In this document: in pieces, positions 1-7,328 of the stretch | How the letters are laid out: every line of letters starts with the position of its first letter | How positions within the stretch are numbered: position 1 is the first letter of the stretch | From: Candidatus Methanoplasma sp. | GTDB lineage: Archaea > Thermoplasmatota > Thermoplasmata > Methanomassiliicoccales > Methanomethylophilaceae | Assembly (NCBI GenBank): GCA_031256615.1 | Contig: JAIRQG010000094.1 | Span: 1-16,327, forward strand | Length of the DNA: 16,327 bases | Reading direction: 5' to 3' | Position numbers and translations under genes: made by a program | Notes under the pieces: generated by a model | Told to the model about the DNA's origin: nothing | Seen by the model: only the letters and a program-made list of their open reading frames with translations | Database searches by the model: none

Positions 1-492
1 GGTCGCGGGTTCATAGACCGCACCGCATTTTTTGCATACGGGCTTGTCCGCATCCACCACGTTGCCGCATTTGCAGATGAACGTGTTGTCCCTTCTCGGT
101 ATCCCTGCGCCGCATGAACATATGTTCCCCTTAAGAAACCTTCCGCAGACGGGGCACCTGTTCCTCTCGGGCTCCCTGACATCCATGTCTTCATATTTCC
201 CGCCGCAGTAGGGGCAGGAGCCTGTCGGCTTTGCACAGGCGTCATGGAAGATCTTGCCGCAGAAACACATTGCGACCGGGTCGTTGTCGATCTTACCGTA
301 GCAAATATCGCACTTTTTTTCGTCCTCCCCCTCATCCAAAAAAGTAGTAGATTCTTTCTTCGATCTTCCCAAGAGCTTATTGCGGACGTCATATTTTGCA
401 CCGATGTAACCTTGGATGACGAGAACGGTGGCTAACAGTACAACCAACGCCGTTATTATACCCAGAGAAAAAATTACATCGCCCGTTTCCAT
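1..492 (-). CDS. Membrane-anchored RING-like / zinc-ribbon protein (C-terminus cut by window edge)
   Basis: Reading the minus strand from ATG at 492 gives 164 codons open to base 1, so the gene continues outside the window. Residues about 6-28 form one hydrophobic helix right at the N-terminus (signal anchor), followed by a basic, then acidic linker. Residues 61-96 carry a RING-like array: C61, C64, C76, C78, H83, C86, C93, C96, including CDIC and CPYC. Two short zinc ribbons follow: C113/C116 with C125/C127, and C140/C142 with C153/C156. The expected topology is one N-terminal helix with the zinc modules in the cytoplasm, but orientation is inferred. A TATA-like box at 515-523 (minus) lies 23-31 bp upstream of the ATG with no Shine-Dalgarno site, suggesting a leaderless mRNA. 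Archaeal RING-like proteins exist, but their function is mostly unknown; ubiquitin-type activity is not shown here. Confidence 0.8.
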   Translation of the reverse strand, partial: METGDVIFSLGIITALVVLLATVLVIQGYIGAKYDVRNKLLGRSKKESTTFLDEGEDEKKCDICYGKIDNDPVAMCFCGKIFHDACAKPTGSCPYCGGKYEDMDVREPERNRCPVCGRFLKGNICSCGAGIPRRDNTFICKCGNVVDADKPVCKKCGAVYEPAT

Positions 493-514
493 GATATGGT
501 TAATAAATCTAACC

Positions 515-523
515 TTTTTAATA
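515..523 (-). promoter_or_regulatory. TATA-like box for the zinc-ribbon gene
   Basis: On the minus strand this reads TATTAAAAA and ends 23 bp before the ATG at 492. That is archaeal TATA spacing for a transcript starting at or just before the start codon. No ribosome-binding site is visible between them. Confidence 0.45.
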
Positions 524-704
524 CTTCTCAGAAAGGGGCTTCCGCCGGTCTGAAAATCACATACGATTATTGTTTTCTTATGCAACAATATTACAGATTT
601 TTAAGTCGAATTACCTTCTAAGGAAATATCTCTTTTTAAGTATGAAATGATGTCTGGGTCATATAAAAACAATCTAACCTCAAAATTGTATGAGTAAATT
701 TTTG

Positions 705-717
705 TTTTCTAAGAAAA
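705..717. repeat. Perfect 13-bp palindrome upstream of hdrA
   Basis: TTTTCT A AGAAAA is an exact inverted repeat around a central A. It sits about 20 bp upstream of the TATA-like stretch at 738-748, so it could be a binding site for a regulator of the hydrogenase operon. The sequence is low in complexity, so chance is possible. Confidence 0.4.
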
Positions 718-737
718 AGTAGAACCAAATGGTGCTT

Positions 738-748
738 TTGTATATTAA
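738..748 (+). promoter_or_regulatory. Candidate TATA box of the hdrA-mvhDGA operon
   Basis: The stretch TTGTATATTAA is the best TATA-like match in the last 150 bp before hdrA. It would place transcription start near 770 and leave a leader of about 60 nt containing the ribosome-binding site. A competing candidate is ATATAAAAAC at 661-670. Confidence 0.35.
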
Positions 749-818
749 TCATTACGTAGTAAGGGCTTTATTAGGGAAAAGAATACACCTCACGTTCCAA
801 TTTAATATTGGTATGAAC

Positions 819-825
819 CGGAGGC
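819..825 (+). promoter_or_regulatory. Ribosome-binding site fixing the TTG start of hdrA
   Basis: CGGAGGC ends 6 bases before the TTG at 832-834. The protein begins MTKSALVIGGGIAGI, so the FAD-binding glycine motif starts at residue 9 and there is no room for a later start. No in-frame ATG gives a better beginning. Confidence 0.7.
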
Positions 826-831
826 AAGTAT

Positions 832-3800
832 TTGACGAAATCAGCATTAGTTATCGGCGGAGGCATCGCAGGTATACAGGCATCGTTGGACCTTGCGGAC
901 AGGGATATACACGTCTACCTGGTGGAGAGGCTCCCCACGATAGGCGGTACGATGTCCCGTCTTGACAAGACATTCCCGACGAACGACTGTTCTGCATGTA
1001 TCCTTTCACCCAAAATGGCAGATTGTATAGGGCATCCGAACATAACGACCCTCACCTTCCACGAAATAATGAAAGTGGAAGGCAAGGCGGGAGACTTCAA
1101 GGTCACACTTAAGAGCAAGGCGAGATACGTCGATCCTGAATCGTGTACCGCCTGCGGGGACTGTGTCGCGAAGTGCCCGACAAAGGGAATATCGGATGAG
1201 TTCGAGTATGGTCTGTCCACGAGAAGGGCAATATACATACCGCATGCACAGGCAGTGCCAAGGGTCGCCATCATAGACGCGGCGAACTGCAAGATGATAC
1301 TGAACGGCAAGTGCGGTGTGTGCGCAAAAATATGCCAGAAAAAAGCAATTAACTACGAGGACAAGGACAAAGAGGTCGTGGTCGAGGTAGGATCCATCAT
1401 CGCCGCACCCGGACTCAAGGCCTGGGACGCCCGCATTGCAACCGAATACGGTTACGGCAGGTTCAAGAACGTAGTCACGGCGCTTGAGTTCGAGAGGATG
1501 ATGTGCGCATCCGGTCCCGCAAGCGGACACATCACAATACCGTCGTCCTCCGGAGTAGAGCCGAAGAAGATCGCATTCATACAGTGCTGCGGTTCAAGAT
1601 CGGAGAAGTCCGGCTGGAAGAAATACTGTTCCTCGGTGTGCTGCATGTACGCCACAAAACAGGCCATCATCACCAAAGAGCACCTCAATGTCGAAGAGGA
1701 CATTTTCTTCATGGACATAAGGTCCTACGGAAAAGAGTTCGAAGCGTACATCGACAGGGCGCAGAAAGAGTACGGAATAAAGATGCGCAGGTCTGCCCGT
1801 GTATCTAACATTGAAGAGGACCCGGTCACGAAGAAGCTCACGGTCAACTACACCGACTCCAAAGGCGACCCCGCCTCGGGAGAGTACGACATCGCGGTGC
1901 TCTCGATCGGTATCGACCCGCCGGAAGGCGCAAAGGTCATCGCAGACAAGCTCGGAATAGAGCTCAATGAGTACGGATTCTGTAAGACGAGCGTCTACAA
2001 GCCCCTCGAGACGACAAAGCCCGGCATATTCGTGACCGGAGCTTTCGCTGCACCCAAGGACATCCCGACATCGGTCGCGGAGGCAAGCGGTTCCGCCGCA
2101 AAGGCAGGAGCCTACATCGTCGACGACAAGTTCGTGCCCTGCGCACCGAAGGAGTACCCGGCCGAGAAAGATGTTGAGGGCAAAGAGCCTCGCATAGGAG
2201 TATGGGTATGCCACTGCGGTACCAACATCGGGTCCGTGGTCAGCGTTCCGGAGGTCTCGAAATATGCGTCATCGCTTCCCAACGTGATATTCGCAAGGGA
2301 ATCGAAATACGCCTGCGCTCAGGACTGTCTCGCGGAGATATCCGCGGCGATCAAAGAGCACGACCTCAACAGAGTGGTCGTCGCATCGTGCACCCCCAGG
2401 ACCCATGAGCCCCTCTTCAGGGAAGCATGCAGGGACGGCGGACTGAACAAATATCTGTTCAACATGGCCAACATCCGCGACCAGTGCTCGTGGATCCACA
2501 TGCATTCAGCCGAGGCTGCGACGGTCAAAGCAAAGGACCTTCTCAGAATGGCGGTCGCAAAGGCCGCTTTCTTAGAGCCGCTGGTCGGTTCCGAGATACC
2601 TGTGACCAAATCGGCCGCAGTCATCGGCGGAGGGATCACCGGCATGACAGCAGCGCTTGACATTGCAGCGCAGGGAATACCTGTGCACATCTTTGAGAAA
2701 GAGAAAGAGCTCGGAGGATTCGCGCTCAAATTCCGCCACAAAGAGGACGGCAAGGACGTTGCGGAGTTCATAAAGGAACTCATCTCCAAAGTAGAGAGCA
2801 ACAAGAACATCACCGTGCACAAGAAAACGGTCGTCAGAGACATCCCCGGCTTTGTAGGGAACTTCAAGGTAATAGCGGATGGATGCGGCGAGATACCGGT
2901 AGGTGCGGTCCTGTTCGCCACGGGAGCGGCGCAGTACAAGCCCACCGAATACGGCTACGGCTGCGACAAGAAGGTAGTTACCACCCTTGAACTCGAGGAC
3001 GCTCTGGCATCCGGCAAGTTCAGCGGAAAGAACGTCGTCTTCATGCAGTGCGTCGGATCAAGGAACGACACCGTGAAGTATTGTTCGAGGGTCTGCTGCG
3101 CAGGCTCGCTCCGCAATGCGATCCAGATAAAGATGAAGGACCCCACCGCGAGCGTGTCAATAGTCCACAAGGACATCAGGACGTACGGATTCCGCGAGGA
3201 GCTTTACAACAAAGCATCCAGCCTCGGGGTCAAATTCCTCAGATACTGTGAGAGCGACTCCCCCAGCTATGACGGAAGGGTCGTAAAGGCTTACGACTCG
3301 GTACTCGTAGCGGATGTGGAGGTCCCCGTCGACACCCTTGTGCTTGCAGCGGGAGTATCGCCTCTCCGCGAGGAGAAGGAAGAGCTCGCAAAGATGGTGA
3401 AGGTCCCGATCAGCAAGGACGGATTCTTCTACGAGGCCCACCAGAAGCTCAGGCCTGTGGATTTCGCCACAGAGGGAGTGTACACAGCGGGTTCGGCCCA
3501 CTGGCCCAAGTTCATGGACGAATGCATTGCGCAGGGGTCCGGTGCTGCGGCAAGGATGCTGACAACCATATCCAAGAGCAAGCTGGTCTCCGAAGGGATA
3601 GTCGCCGTTTCCAACCAGAACCTGTGCGACGGCTGCGGAGTATGCGTGGGATGCTGCGATTACAATGCGATATCCATAGTGTGCGGGGATGACGGAAGGC
3701 CGAGAAGCGAAGTGAACCCCGGTCTCTGCAAGGGATGCGGTTCCTGCGTGGCATCTTGTCCTGCCGGAGCAATGGAGCAGAGAGGATTCAGGAACAAGCA

Positions 3801-3840
3801 GATCATCGCTGAGATAGATGCGTTGTTCGAGGGAGCGTGA
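832..3840 (+). CDS. hdrA: Heterodisulfide reductase subunit A, tandem-fused form (HdrA)
   Basis: Flavin and iron-sulfur subunit that bifurcates electrons between ferredoxin and, through HdrBC, the CoM-CoB heterodisulfide. At 1002 aa it is well above the roughly 650 aa of single-copy HdrA. Residues 1-430 are a FAD module: GGGIAGI at 9-15, KTFPTNDCSACI at 46-57, an inserted ferredoxin-like part (C105, C108, C111, C115; C153, C161, C164, C168) and a Cys group at 252-271. Residues 454-1002 resemble a second HdrA: the normally N-terminal VWVCHCGTNI motif (457-466), VVVASCTPRTHEPLF (515-529), a second GGGITGM (599-605), another QCVGSR/YCSRVCC group, and a C-terminal 2[4Fe-4S] domain (C932, C935, C938, C942; C966, C969, C972, C976). 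The second FAD module lacks the TFPTNDC motif and the inserted ferredoxin. The start is TTG with a clear ribosome-binding site. First gene of the operon; cytoplasmic. Confidence 0.95.
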   Translation: MTKSALVIGGGIAGIQASLDLADRDIHVYLVERLPTIGGTMSRLDKTFPTNDCSACILSPKMADCIGHPNITTLTFHEIMKVEGKAGDFKVTLKSKARYVDPESCTACGDCVAKCPTKGISDEFEYGLSTRRAIYIPHAQAVPRVAIIDAANCKMILNGKCGVCAKICQKKAINYEDKDKEVVVEVGSIIAAPGLKAWDARIATEYGYGRFKNVVTALEFERMMCASGPASGHITIPSSSGVEPKKIAFIQCCGSRSEKSGWKKYCSSVCCMYATKQAIITKEHLNVEEDIFFMDIRSYGKEFEAYIDRAQKEYGIKMRRSARVSNIEEDPVTKKLTVNYTDSKGDPASGEYDIAVLSIGIDPPEGAKVIADKLGIELNEYGFCKTSVYKPLETTKPGIFVTGAFAAPKDIPTSVAEASGSAAKAGAYIVDDKFVPCAPKEYPAEKDVEGKEPRIGVWVCHCGTNIGSVVSVPEVSKYASSLPNVIFARESKYACAQDCLAEISAAIKEHDLNRVVVASCTPRTHEPLFREACRDGGLNKYLFNMANIRDQCSWIHMHSAEAATVKAKDLLRMAVAKAAFLEPLVGSEIPVTKSAAVIGGGITGMTAALDIAAQGIPVHIFEKEKELGGFALKFRHKEDGKDVAEFIKELISKVESNKNITVHKKTVVRDIPGFVGNFKVIADGCGEIPVGAVLFATGAAQYKPTEYGYGCDKKVVTTLELEDALASGKFSGKNVVFMQCVGSRNDTVKYCSRVCCAGSLRNAIQIKMKDPTASVSIVHKDIRTYGFREELYNKASSLGVKFLRYCESDSPSYDGRVVKAYDSVLVADVEVPVDTLVLAAGVSPLREEKEELAKMVKVPISKDGFFYEAHQKLRPVDFATEGVYTAGSAHWPKFMDECIAQGSGAAARMLTTISKSKLVSEGIVAVSNQNLCDGCGVCVGCCDYNAISIVCGDDGRPRSEVNPGLCKGCGSCVASCPAGAMEQRGFRNKQIIAEIDALFEGA

Positions 3841-3845
3841 AAAGG

Positions 3846-4262
3846 ATGTCGGAATTTGAACCAAAGATCGTGGTGTTCTGCTGCAACTGGTGTTCATATG
3901 CTGGAGCGGACGGAGCAGGTGTGGCAAGGCTGCAGATGCCTCCGAACTTCCGTATCATAAGGACGATGTGCTCGGCAAGAGTGGACCCCGAGTTCATACT
4001 CAGGTCGCTTGCGAAAGGAGCCGACGGAGTGGTCGTGCTGGGCTGTCACCCGGCTGACTGCCACTACATCGGAGGAAACTACAGGGCAAGAAGGAGAATA
4101 GCACTCATAAGAATGGTTATAGAGCAATACGGATTCGACCCGAGGAGGCTGAAACTCGAATGGGTCTCTGCTTCGGAAGGAGAGAAGTTCCAGAAGACGC
4201 TGACGGATTTCGTCGGCACCATCAAGGAACTCGGGCCGACACCGTTACAGGAGGGGAATTAA
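3846..4262 (+). CDS. mvhD: F420-non-reducing hydrogenase subunit D (MvhD)
   Basis: Small iron-sulfur protein that carries electrons from the MvhAG hydrogenase to HdrA. With the ATG at 3846 it has 138 residues, normal for the family, and begins MSEFEPKIVVFCCNWCSYAG. Conserved cysteines are C12, C13, C16, C42, C67 and C72, including the GCHPADCH motif; the family binds a [2Fe-2S] cluster. An in-frame GTG at 3837 overlaps the hdrA stop codon and would add three residues. I prefer the ATG because the purine-rich GAGGGAG at 3829-3835 is then about 10 bases upstream. The stop TAA (4260-4262) directly abuts the ATG of mvhG, so translation is probably coupled. Confidence 0.95.
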   Translation: MSEFEPKIVVFCCNWCSYAGADGAGVARLQMPPNFRIIRTMCSARVDPEFILRSLAKGADGVVVLGCHPADCHYIGGNYRARRRIALIRMVIEQYGFDPRRLKLEWVSASEGEKFQKTLTDFVGTIKELGPTPLQEGN

Positions 4263-5489
4263 ATGTCATTCTTTGACAGATTCAGAAAAAAGAGCACGGA
4301 GACCGTGTCAAACGCGTCTGCGGCAGTGAAGAAAGAGGTCAAAAAGGACAGCAAGCCGGCGGCATCAGCCACCTGTCCGTCGAAGACCGCCGACTCCGTG
4401 GCTGCGGCGCAGCTTAAGCCTGCCGACCTCGGAGACCTCCTCCCCGGAGCGCCCCCCAACGGCAAGATAAATCTTGCGATATACTGGGCCGCCGGATGCG
4501 GAGGATGCGACGTGTCGCTGCTTGATGTTAACGAGAGGATACTCACGATCGGAGACATGGCGAACATCGTCATGTGGCCGATCGCGGCCGACGGAAAGGA
4601 GCAAGACATCGCAGCTATGGCGGACGGTTCCATAACCGTCTCGATCATAAACGGTGCCGTAAGGAACACAGAGAACGAACACATGGTGAAACTTCTGAGA
4701 AAGAAGTCAGTCATAGTGGTAAGCTACGGATCATGCGCATGCTTCGGAGGCTCTCCGGCGCTTGCCAACCTGATCCCCGGCGGAAAGGACGAGCTGCTGG
4801 ACTATGCGTACAACAAAGTACCTTCCACAGCAAACTTCCAGGCGGATTACCACAAAGGCAAACCCGTACTGCCTAAGACAGAGTTCAAGGCGCCCGAGGG
4901 AGTGCTCACGCTGCCGGTGCTGTTCGACACCGTGAAGACGCTCGATCAGGTGATCGACGTTGATTACTATGTGCCGGGATGCCCGCCGCTGCAGGAGACG
5001 ATCTCCCACATGCTGAAGGCGGTCGCCGACTTTGCATACAAAGGCGTCGCTCTGCCGCCCAAGGGAACTACCATCGGAGTCGTCGCAAAGACGCTCTGCG
5101 ACATGTGCCCGAGGCGCAAAGAGTACAGAAGAATAACAAAGATCGTAGAACCCCATGAGATAGACGTAGATCCGGACCTGTGCCTTATGGACCAGGGCAT
5201 ACTCTGCCTCGGACCGGCAACGGTCGGAGGATGCAACGCGAGATGCACGAGAGTCGGACAGCCATGCCGCGGATGCTACGGACCGACCGTAGCCGTCCAG
5301 GAACAGGGAGCGAGCGCCCTTACGGCAATCGCATCGCTGTTCCCCGTCTTGGAAGAGGACGCGACAATGGGCGAGGATTCGATCATTGACATAATGTCAA
5401 CGATCAAAGACCCGCTGGGATACTTCTACGCATACACAATGGGCAAATCTCTGATAAAGAGATCTGTCGTAGAAAAAGGAGGCAAGTAA
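4263..5489 (+). CDS. mvhG: F420-non-reducing [NiFe] hydrogenase small subunit (MvhG) with N-terminal extension
   Basis: Electron-transfer subunit of the [NiFe] hydrogenase; passes electrons from the active site in MvhA along Fe-S clusters to MvhD. The core starts near residue 68 (GKINLAIYWAAGCGGC). Proximal-cluster cysteines are C79/C82, C158 (GSCACFGG) and C240 (PGCPP). The C-terminal cysteine-rich part has C279, C282, C307, C315, C324, C328, C335 and C338. The total of 408 aa exceeds the usual roughly 300, mainly because of about 65 extra N-terminal residues: a short amphipathic head (MSFFDRFRKK) followed by a Lys/Ala/Ser-rich linker of low complexity. There is no twin-arginine signal, so this is a cytoplasmic enzyme. 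GGAGG at 4250-4254 is 8 bases from the ATG, so this start is well supported and the extension is probably real. Confidence 0.94.
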   Translation: MSFFDRFRKKSTETVSNASAAVKKEVKKDSKPAASATCPSKTADSVAAAQLKPADLGDLLPGAPPNGKINLAIYWAAGCGGCDVSLLDVNERILTIGDMANIVMWPIAADGKEQDIAAMADGSITVSIINGAVRNTENEHMVKLLRKKSVIVVSYGSCACFGGSPALANLIPGGKDELLDYAYNKVPSTANFQADYHKGKPVLPKTEFKAPEGVLTLPVLFDTVKTLDQVIDVDYYVPGCPPLQETISHMLKAVADFAYKGVALPPKGTTIGVVAKTLCDMCPRRKEYRRITKIVEPHEIDVDPDLCLMDQGILCLGPATVGGCNARCTRVGQPCRGCYGPTVAVQEQGASALTAIASLFPVLEEDATMGEDSIIDIMSTIKDPLGYFYAYTMGKSLIKRSVVEKGGK

Positions 5490-5490
5490 A

Positions 5491-7011
5491 ATGACAGGCC
5501 CCGTAATATGGGATGACAAAAAGAAGGCCACCTCTAACAGGGTGACCATTGACCCTATAACGCGTCTCGAGGGTCACGGAAAGATAGAGATATTCCTTGA
5601 CGACTCGGGCAATGTTGAGAGAGCGTACTGGCAGGTCCCGGAGGTAAGAGGCTTCGAGAGATTCTGCGTAGGAAGGAAAGTAGTGGAGCTCAACCAGATC
5701 ACCGCAAGACTCTGCGGTGTCTGTCCGGGAGCCCACCACATGGCTTCCACGAAGGCCATCGACGGCTGTTACAACACGAAGCCGACAGAAGCGGCATTCC
5801 GCATAAGGGATCTCTTCTACCATGCGCACTTCGTACACAGCCACATAGCGCACTTCTATGCGCTGGCAGCACCCGACTTCGTCTGCGGACCGGCGGCGCC
5901 GGCAGCCGAGAGGAACGTCCTGGGAGTAGTGGCGCGCGTCGGATTGGAACTTGGAACGGCCGTTATCACGGCGCGTGCTCAGGCACAGAAGATCCAGGCG
6001 ATAATCGGCGGAAAGCCGACCCATCCCCTGATGGGTGTTCCCGGCGGTGTCAGCAAGGCCATCAACAAAGAGGAAATAAAAGAGATCCAGGGATACGCCG
6101 ACAATCTGGTGAAATTCTCTGAGACATCCTTGCAGGTCTTCAAGGACGTCGTTCTCAAGAACGAAGAGTACCTGAACATAATCAAGAACCCTGATCTGTA
6201 TTACTCGGAGTTGTACAGCATGGGTCTGGTCAACCCCAAGAACCAGCTTGAGTTCCACGACGGAAAAGTGAGGGTGGTCGACCAGAAGGGCAAGGAGCAC
6301 TCCAAATACGATCCGAAAGATTACCTCGACAACATTGCCGAGGCGGTCGAGCCGTGGTCCTATGAGAAGTTCCCATACCTGAGGAAACCAGGGTACAAGG
6401 GACCGGTTGCAGGACCGGAAAGCGGAATGTACCGCGCGACCCCGCTCGGCAGGCTGAACGTTTGCGAGAGCATCTCGACACCCAAGGCGCAGGCCGCATT
6501 CGAGGAGTTCAGGGCAACATTCAAGAGCCTCGGCGTAGAGGGACCGGTGCACTTCAACCTGGCCACACACTGGGCAAGGAACATCGAGATGCTATACGCT
6601 GCAGAGAAGGTACACAAGAACGCGTACGACCCCAACATCACTGATGCGAACATAAAGCAGAAGGATATTGTCCCGGGAGGACGCGGCGTGGGATGCGTGG
6701 AGGCTCCGAGAGGAACCCTTACGCACGACTACACCTGCGACGAGAACGGCATCGTCACGGCTTGCAACCTGGTTGTCGGAACTACCAACAACAACGGCCC
6801 GATGAACATAGATGTCGCGAAGATCGCAAAGGCCCTGATAAAGGACCACATGATCTCCCCCGGCCTCCTGAACATGGTCGAGATGGCGTTCAGGGTGTAC
6901 GACCCGTGCAACTCCTGTGCGACACACAGCCTGCCCGGGCAGATGCCCCTGAAGGCAGTGATCAGGAACTCCGACGGCTCTGTGTACGAGACCGTGAAAA
7001 AGAACCTTTAA
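5491..7011 (+). CDS. mvhA: F420-non-reducing [NiFe] hydrogenase large subunit (MvhA)
   Basis: Catalytic subunit holding the NiFe(CN)2CO centre that splits H2. The four nickel-ligand cysteines are present: C75 and C78 in the N-terminal RLCGVCPGAHH motif, and C473 and C476 in the C-terminal DPCNSCATH motif. The signature RLEGHGKIEI lies at residues 25-34. After H479 there are 27 residues, consistent with the C-terminal peptide removed by a maturation endopeptidase; that protease is not in the window. Length (506 aa) fits the family. AAGGAGG just before the ATG is a strong ribosome-binding site, and the gene begins one base after the mvhG stop. It is the last gene of the operon; a hairpin terminator follows 4 bases after the stop. 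Confidence 0.96.
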   Translation: MTGPVIWDDKKKATSNRVTIDPITRLEGHGKIEIFLDDSGNVERAYWQVPEVRGFERFCVGRKVVELNQITARLCGVCPGAHHMASTKAIDGCYNTKPTEAAFRIRDLFYHAHFVHSHIAHFYALAAPDFVCGPAAPAAERNVLGVVARVGLELGTAVITARAQAQKIQAIIGGKPTHPLMGVPGGVSKAINKEEIKEIQGYADNLVKFSETSLQVFKDVVLKNEEYLNIIKNPDLYYSELYSMGLVNPKNQLEFHDGKVRVVDQKGKEHSKYDPKDYLDNIAEAVEPWSYEKFPYLRKPGYKGPVAGPESGMYRATPLGRLNVCESISTPKAQAAFEEFRATFKSLGVEGPVHFNLATHWARNIEMLYAAEKVHKNAYDPNITDANIKQKDIVPGGRGVGCVEAPRGTLTHDYTCDENGIVTACNLVVGTTNNNGPMNIDVAKIAKALIKDHMISPGLLNMVEMAFRVYDPCNSCATHSLPGQMPLKAVIRNSDGSVYETVKKNL

Positions 7012-7015
7012 ACAC

Positions 7016-7047
7016 GAGGGGGAAACCCCTCTTTATTCAATTTTTTT
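7016..7047 (+). terminator. Hairpin and T-rich terminator of the hdrA-mvhDGA operon
   Basis: GAGGGG (7016-7021) and CCCCTC (7026-7031) form a perfect 6-bp stem closed by a GAAA tetraloop, starting 4 bases after the mvhA stop. It is followed by TTTATTCAATTTTTTT, and another T-run lies at 7051-7057. This has the intrinsic-terminator layout used by archaeal RNA polymerase. Confidence 0.75.
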
Positions 7048-7294
7048 GACTTTTTTTCTTTATGGTCTTGACCGCAGGCCGCGGTATGGTATCATGGCCC
7101 CAGGCAGTCAATTGGCACCTCAAGGACCTCTCCAAATATGGATAATGATCTTTTACCTCAGAGTCTATTATTCGCGGACGGTACATCTGTCGGACATCTT
7201 CTACAGTCAATTCGTTGCCGTCTATTTTCAGGAATATTTTTAGTGAATTTTCAGGAATATTTTTAGTGAGTTTTATAAGAGGCCCTTTTGACAC
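7037..7294 (-). CDS. Doubtful 85-codon reading frame between mvhA and the phosphoesterase
   Basis: A minus-strand frame runs from GTG at 7294 to TGA at 7037-7039. It covers most of the 317-base gap 7012-7328 and I do not recognise the product. The middle (DGNELTVEDVRQMYRPRIID) has a protein-like composition, but the N-terminal third is encoded by a 23-bp tandem duplication and the C-terminus (KTIKKKSQKN) is the reverse of terminator T-runs. No Shine-Dalgarno site precedes the GTG. It could be a small lineage-specific gene, the remnant of a decayed gene, or chance. Otherwise the gap holds only the operon terminator and AT-rich DNA. Confidence 0.2.
   Translation of the reverse strand: MSKGPLIKLTKNIPENSLKIFLKIDGNELTVEDVRQMYRPRIIDSEVKDHYPYLERSLRCQLTAWGHDTIPRPAVKTIKKKSQKN
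7224..7269. repeat. Exact 23-bp tandem duplication
   Basis: The 23-base unit beginning ATTTTCAGGAAT occurs at 7224-7246 and again at 7247-7269 without a mismatch, followed by a few bases of a third copy start (GTTTT). The period is not a multiple of three. It lies in the AT-rich gap after the hydrogenase operon and looks like recent slippage or duplication. Confidence 0.85.
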
Positions 7295-7328
7295 TGCATA
7301 TTATACAAGGCGGCATTCGGAGAACATA

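Larger units (their letters stand above)
493..831. promoter_or_regulatory. Divergent intergenic region between the zinc-ribbon gene and hdrA
   Basis: These 339 bases are AT-rich and hold no convincing gene. They should carry the promoter of the minus-strand zinc-ribbon gene near 515-523 and that of the hdrA-mvhDGA operon further right. Several short dyads occur: TTCT C AGAA at 525-533, TTACCTT CT AAGGAAA at 611-626 (one mismatch), and TTTTCT A AGAAAA at 705-717. Further A/T-rich TATA-like stretches include 659-668. A frame beginning near 729 runs into hdrA in another phase and looks spurious. Confidence 0.7.

Noticed and set aside
729..965. 78-codon frame upstream of and overlapping hdrA
   Set aside because: It overlaps the HdrA N-terminus out of phase, and its sequence in the overlap (Arg-rich) is typical of a wrong frame.
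3157..3927. 256-codon minus-strand frame opposite the end of hdrA
   Set aside because: It overlaps the HdrA ferredoxin domain and mvhD start completely and has no family features.
5404..6570. Long 388-codon minus-strand frame opposite mvhG/mvhA
   Set aside because: mvhA is unmistakable on the plus strand with all catalytic motifs; the antisense frame is a codon-bias shadow with no recognisable domain.
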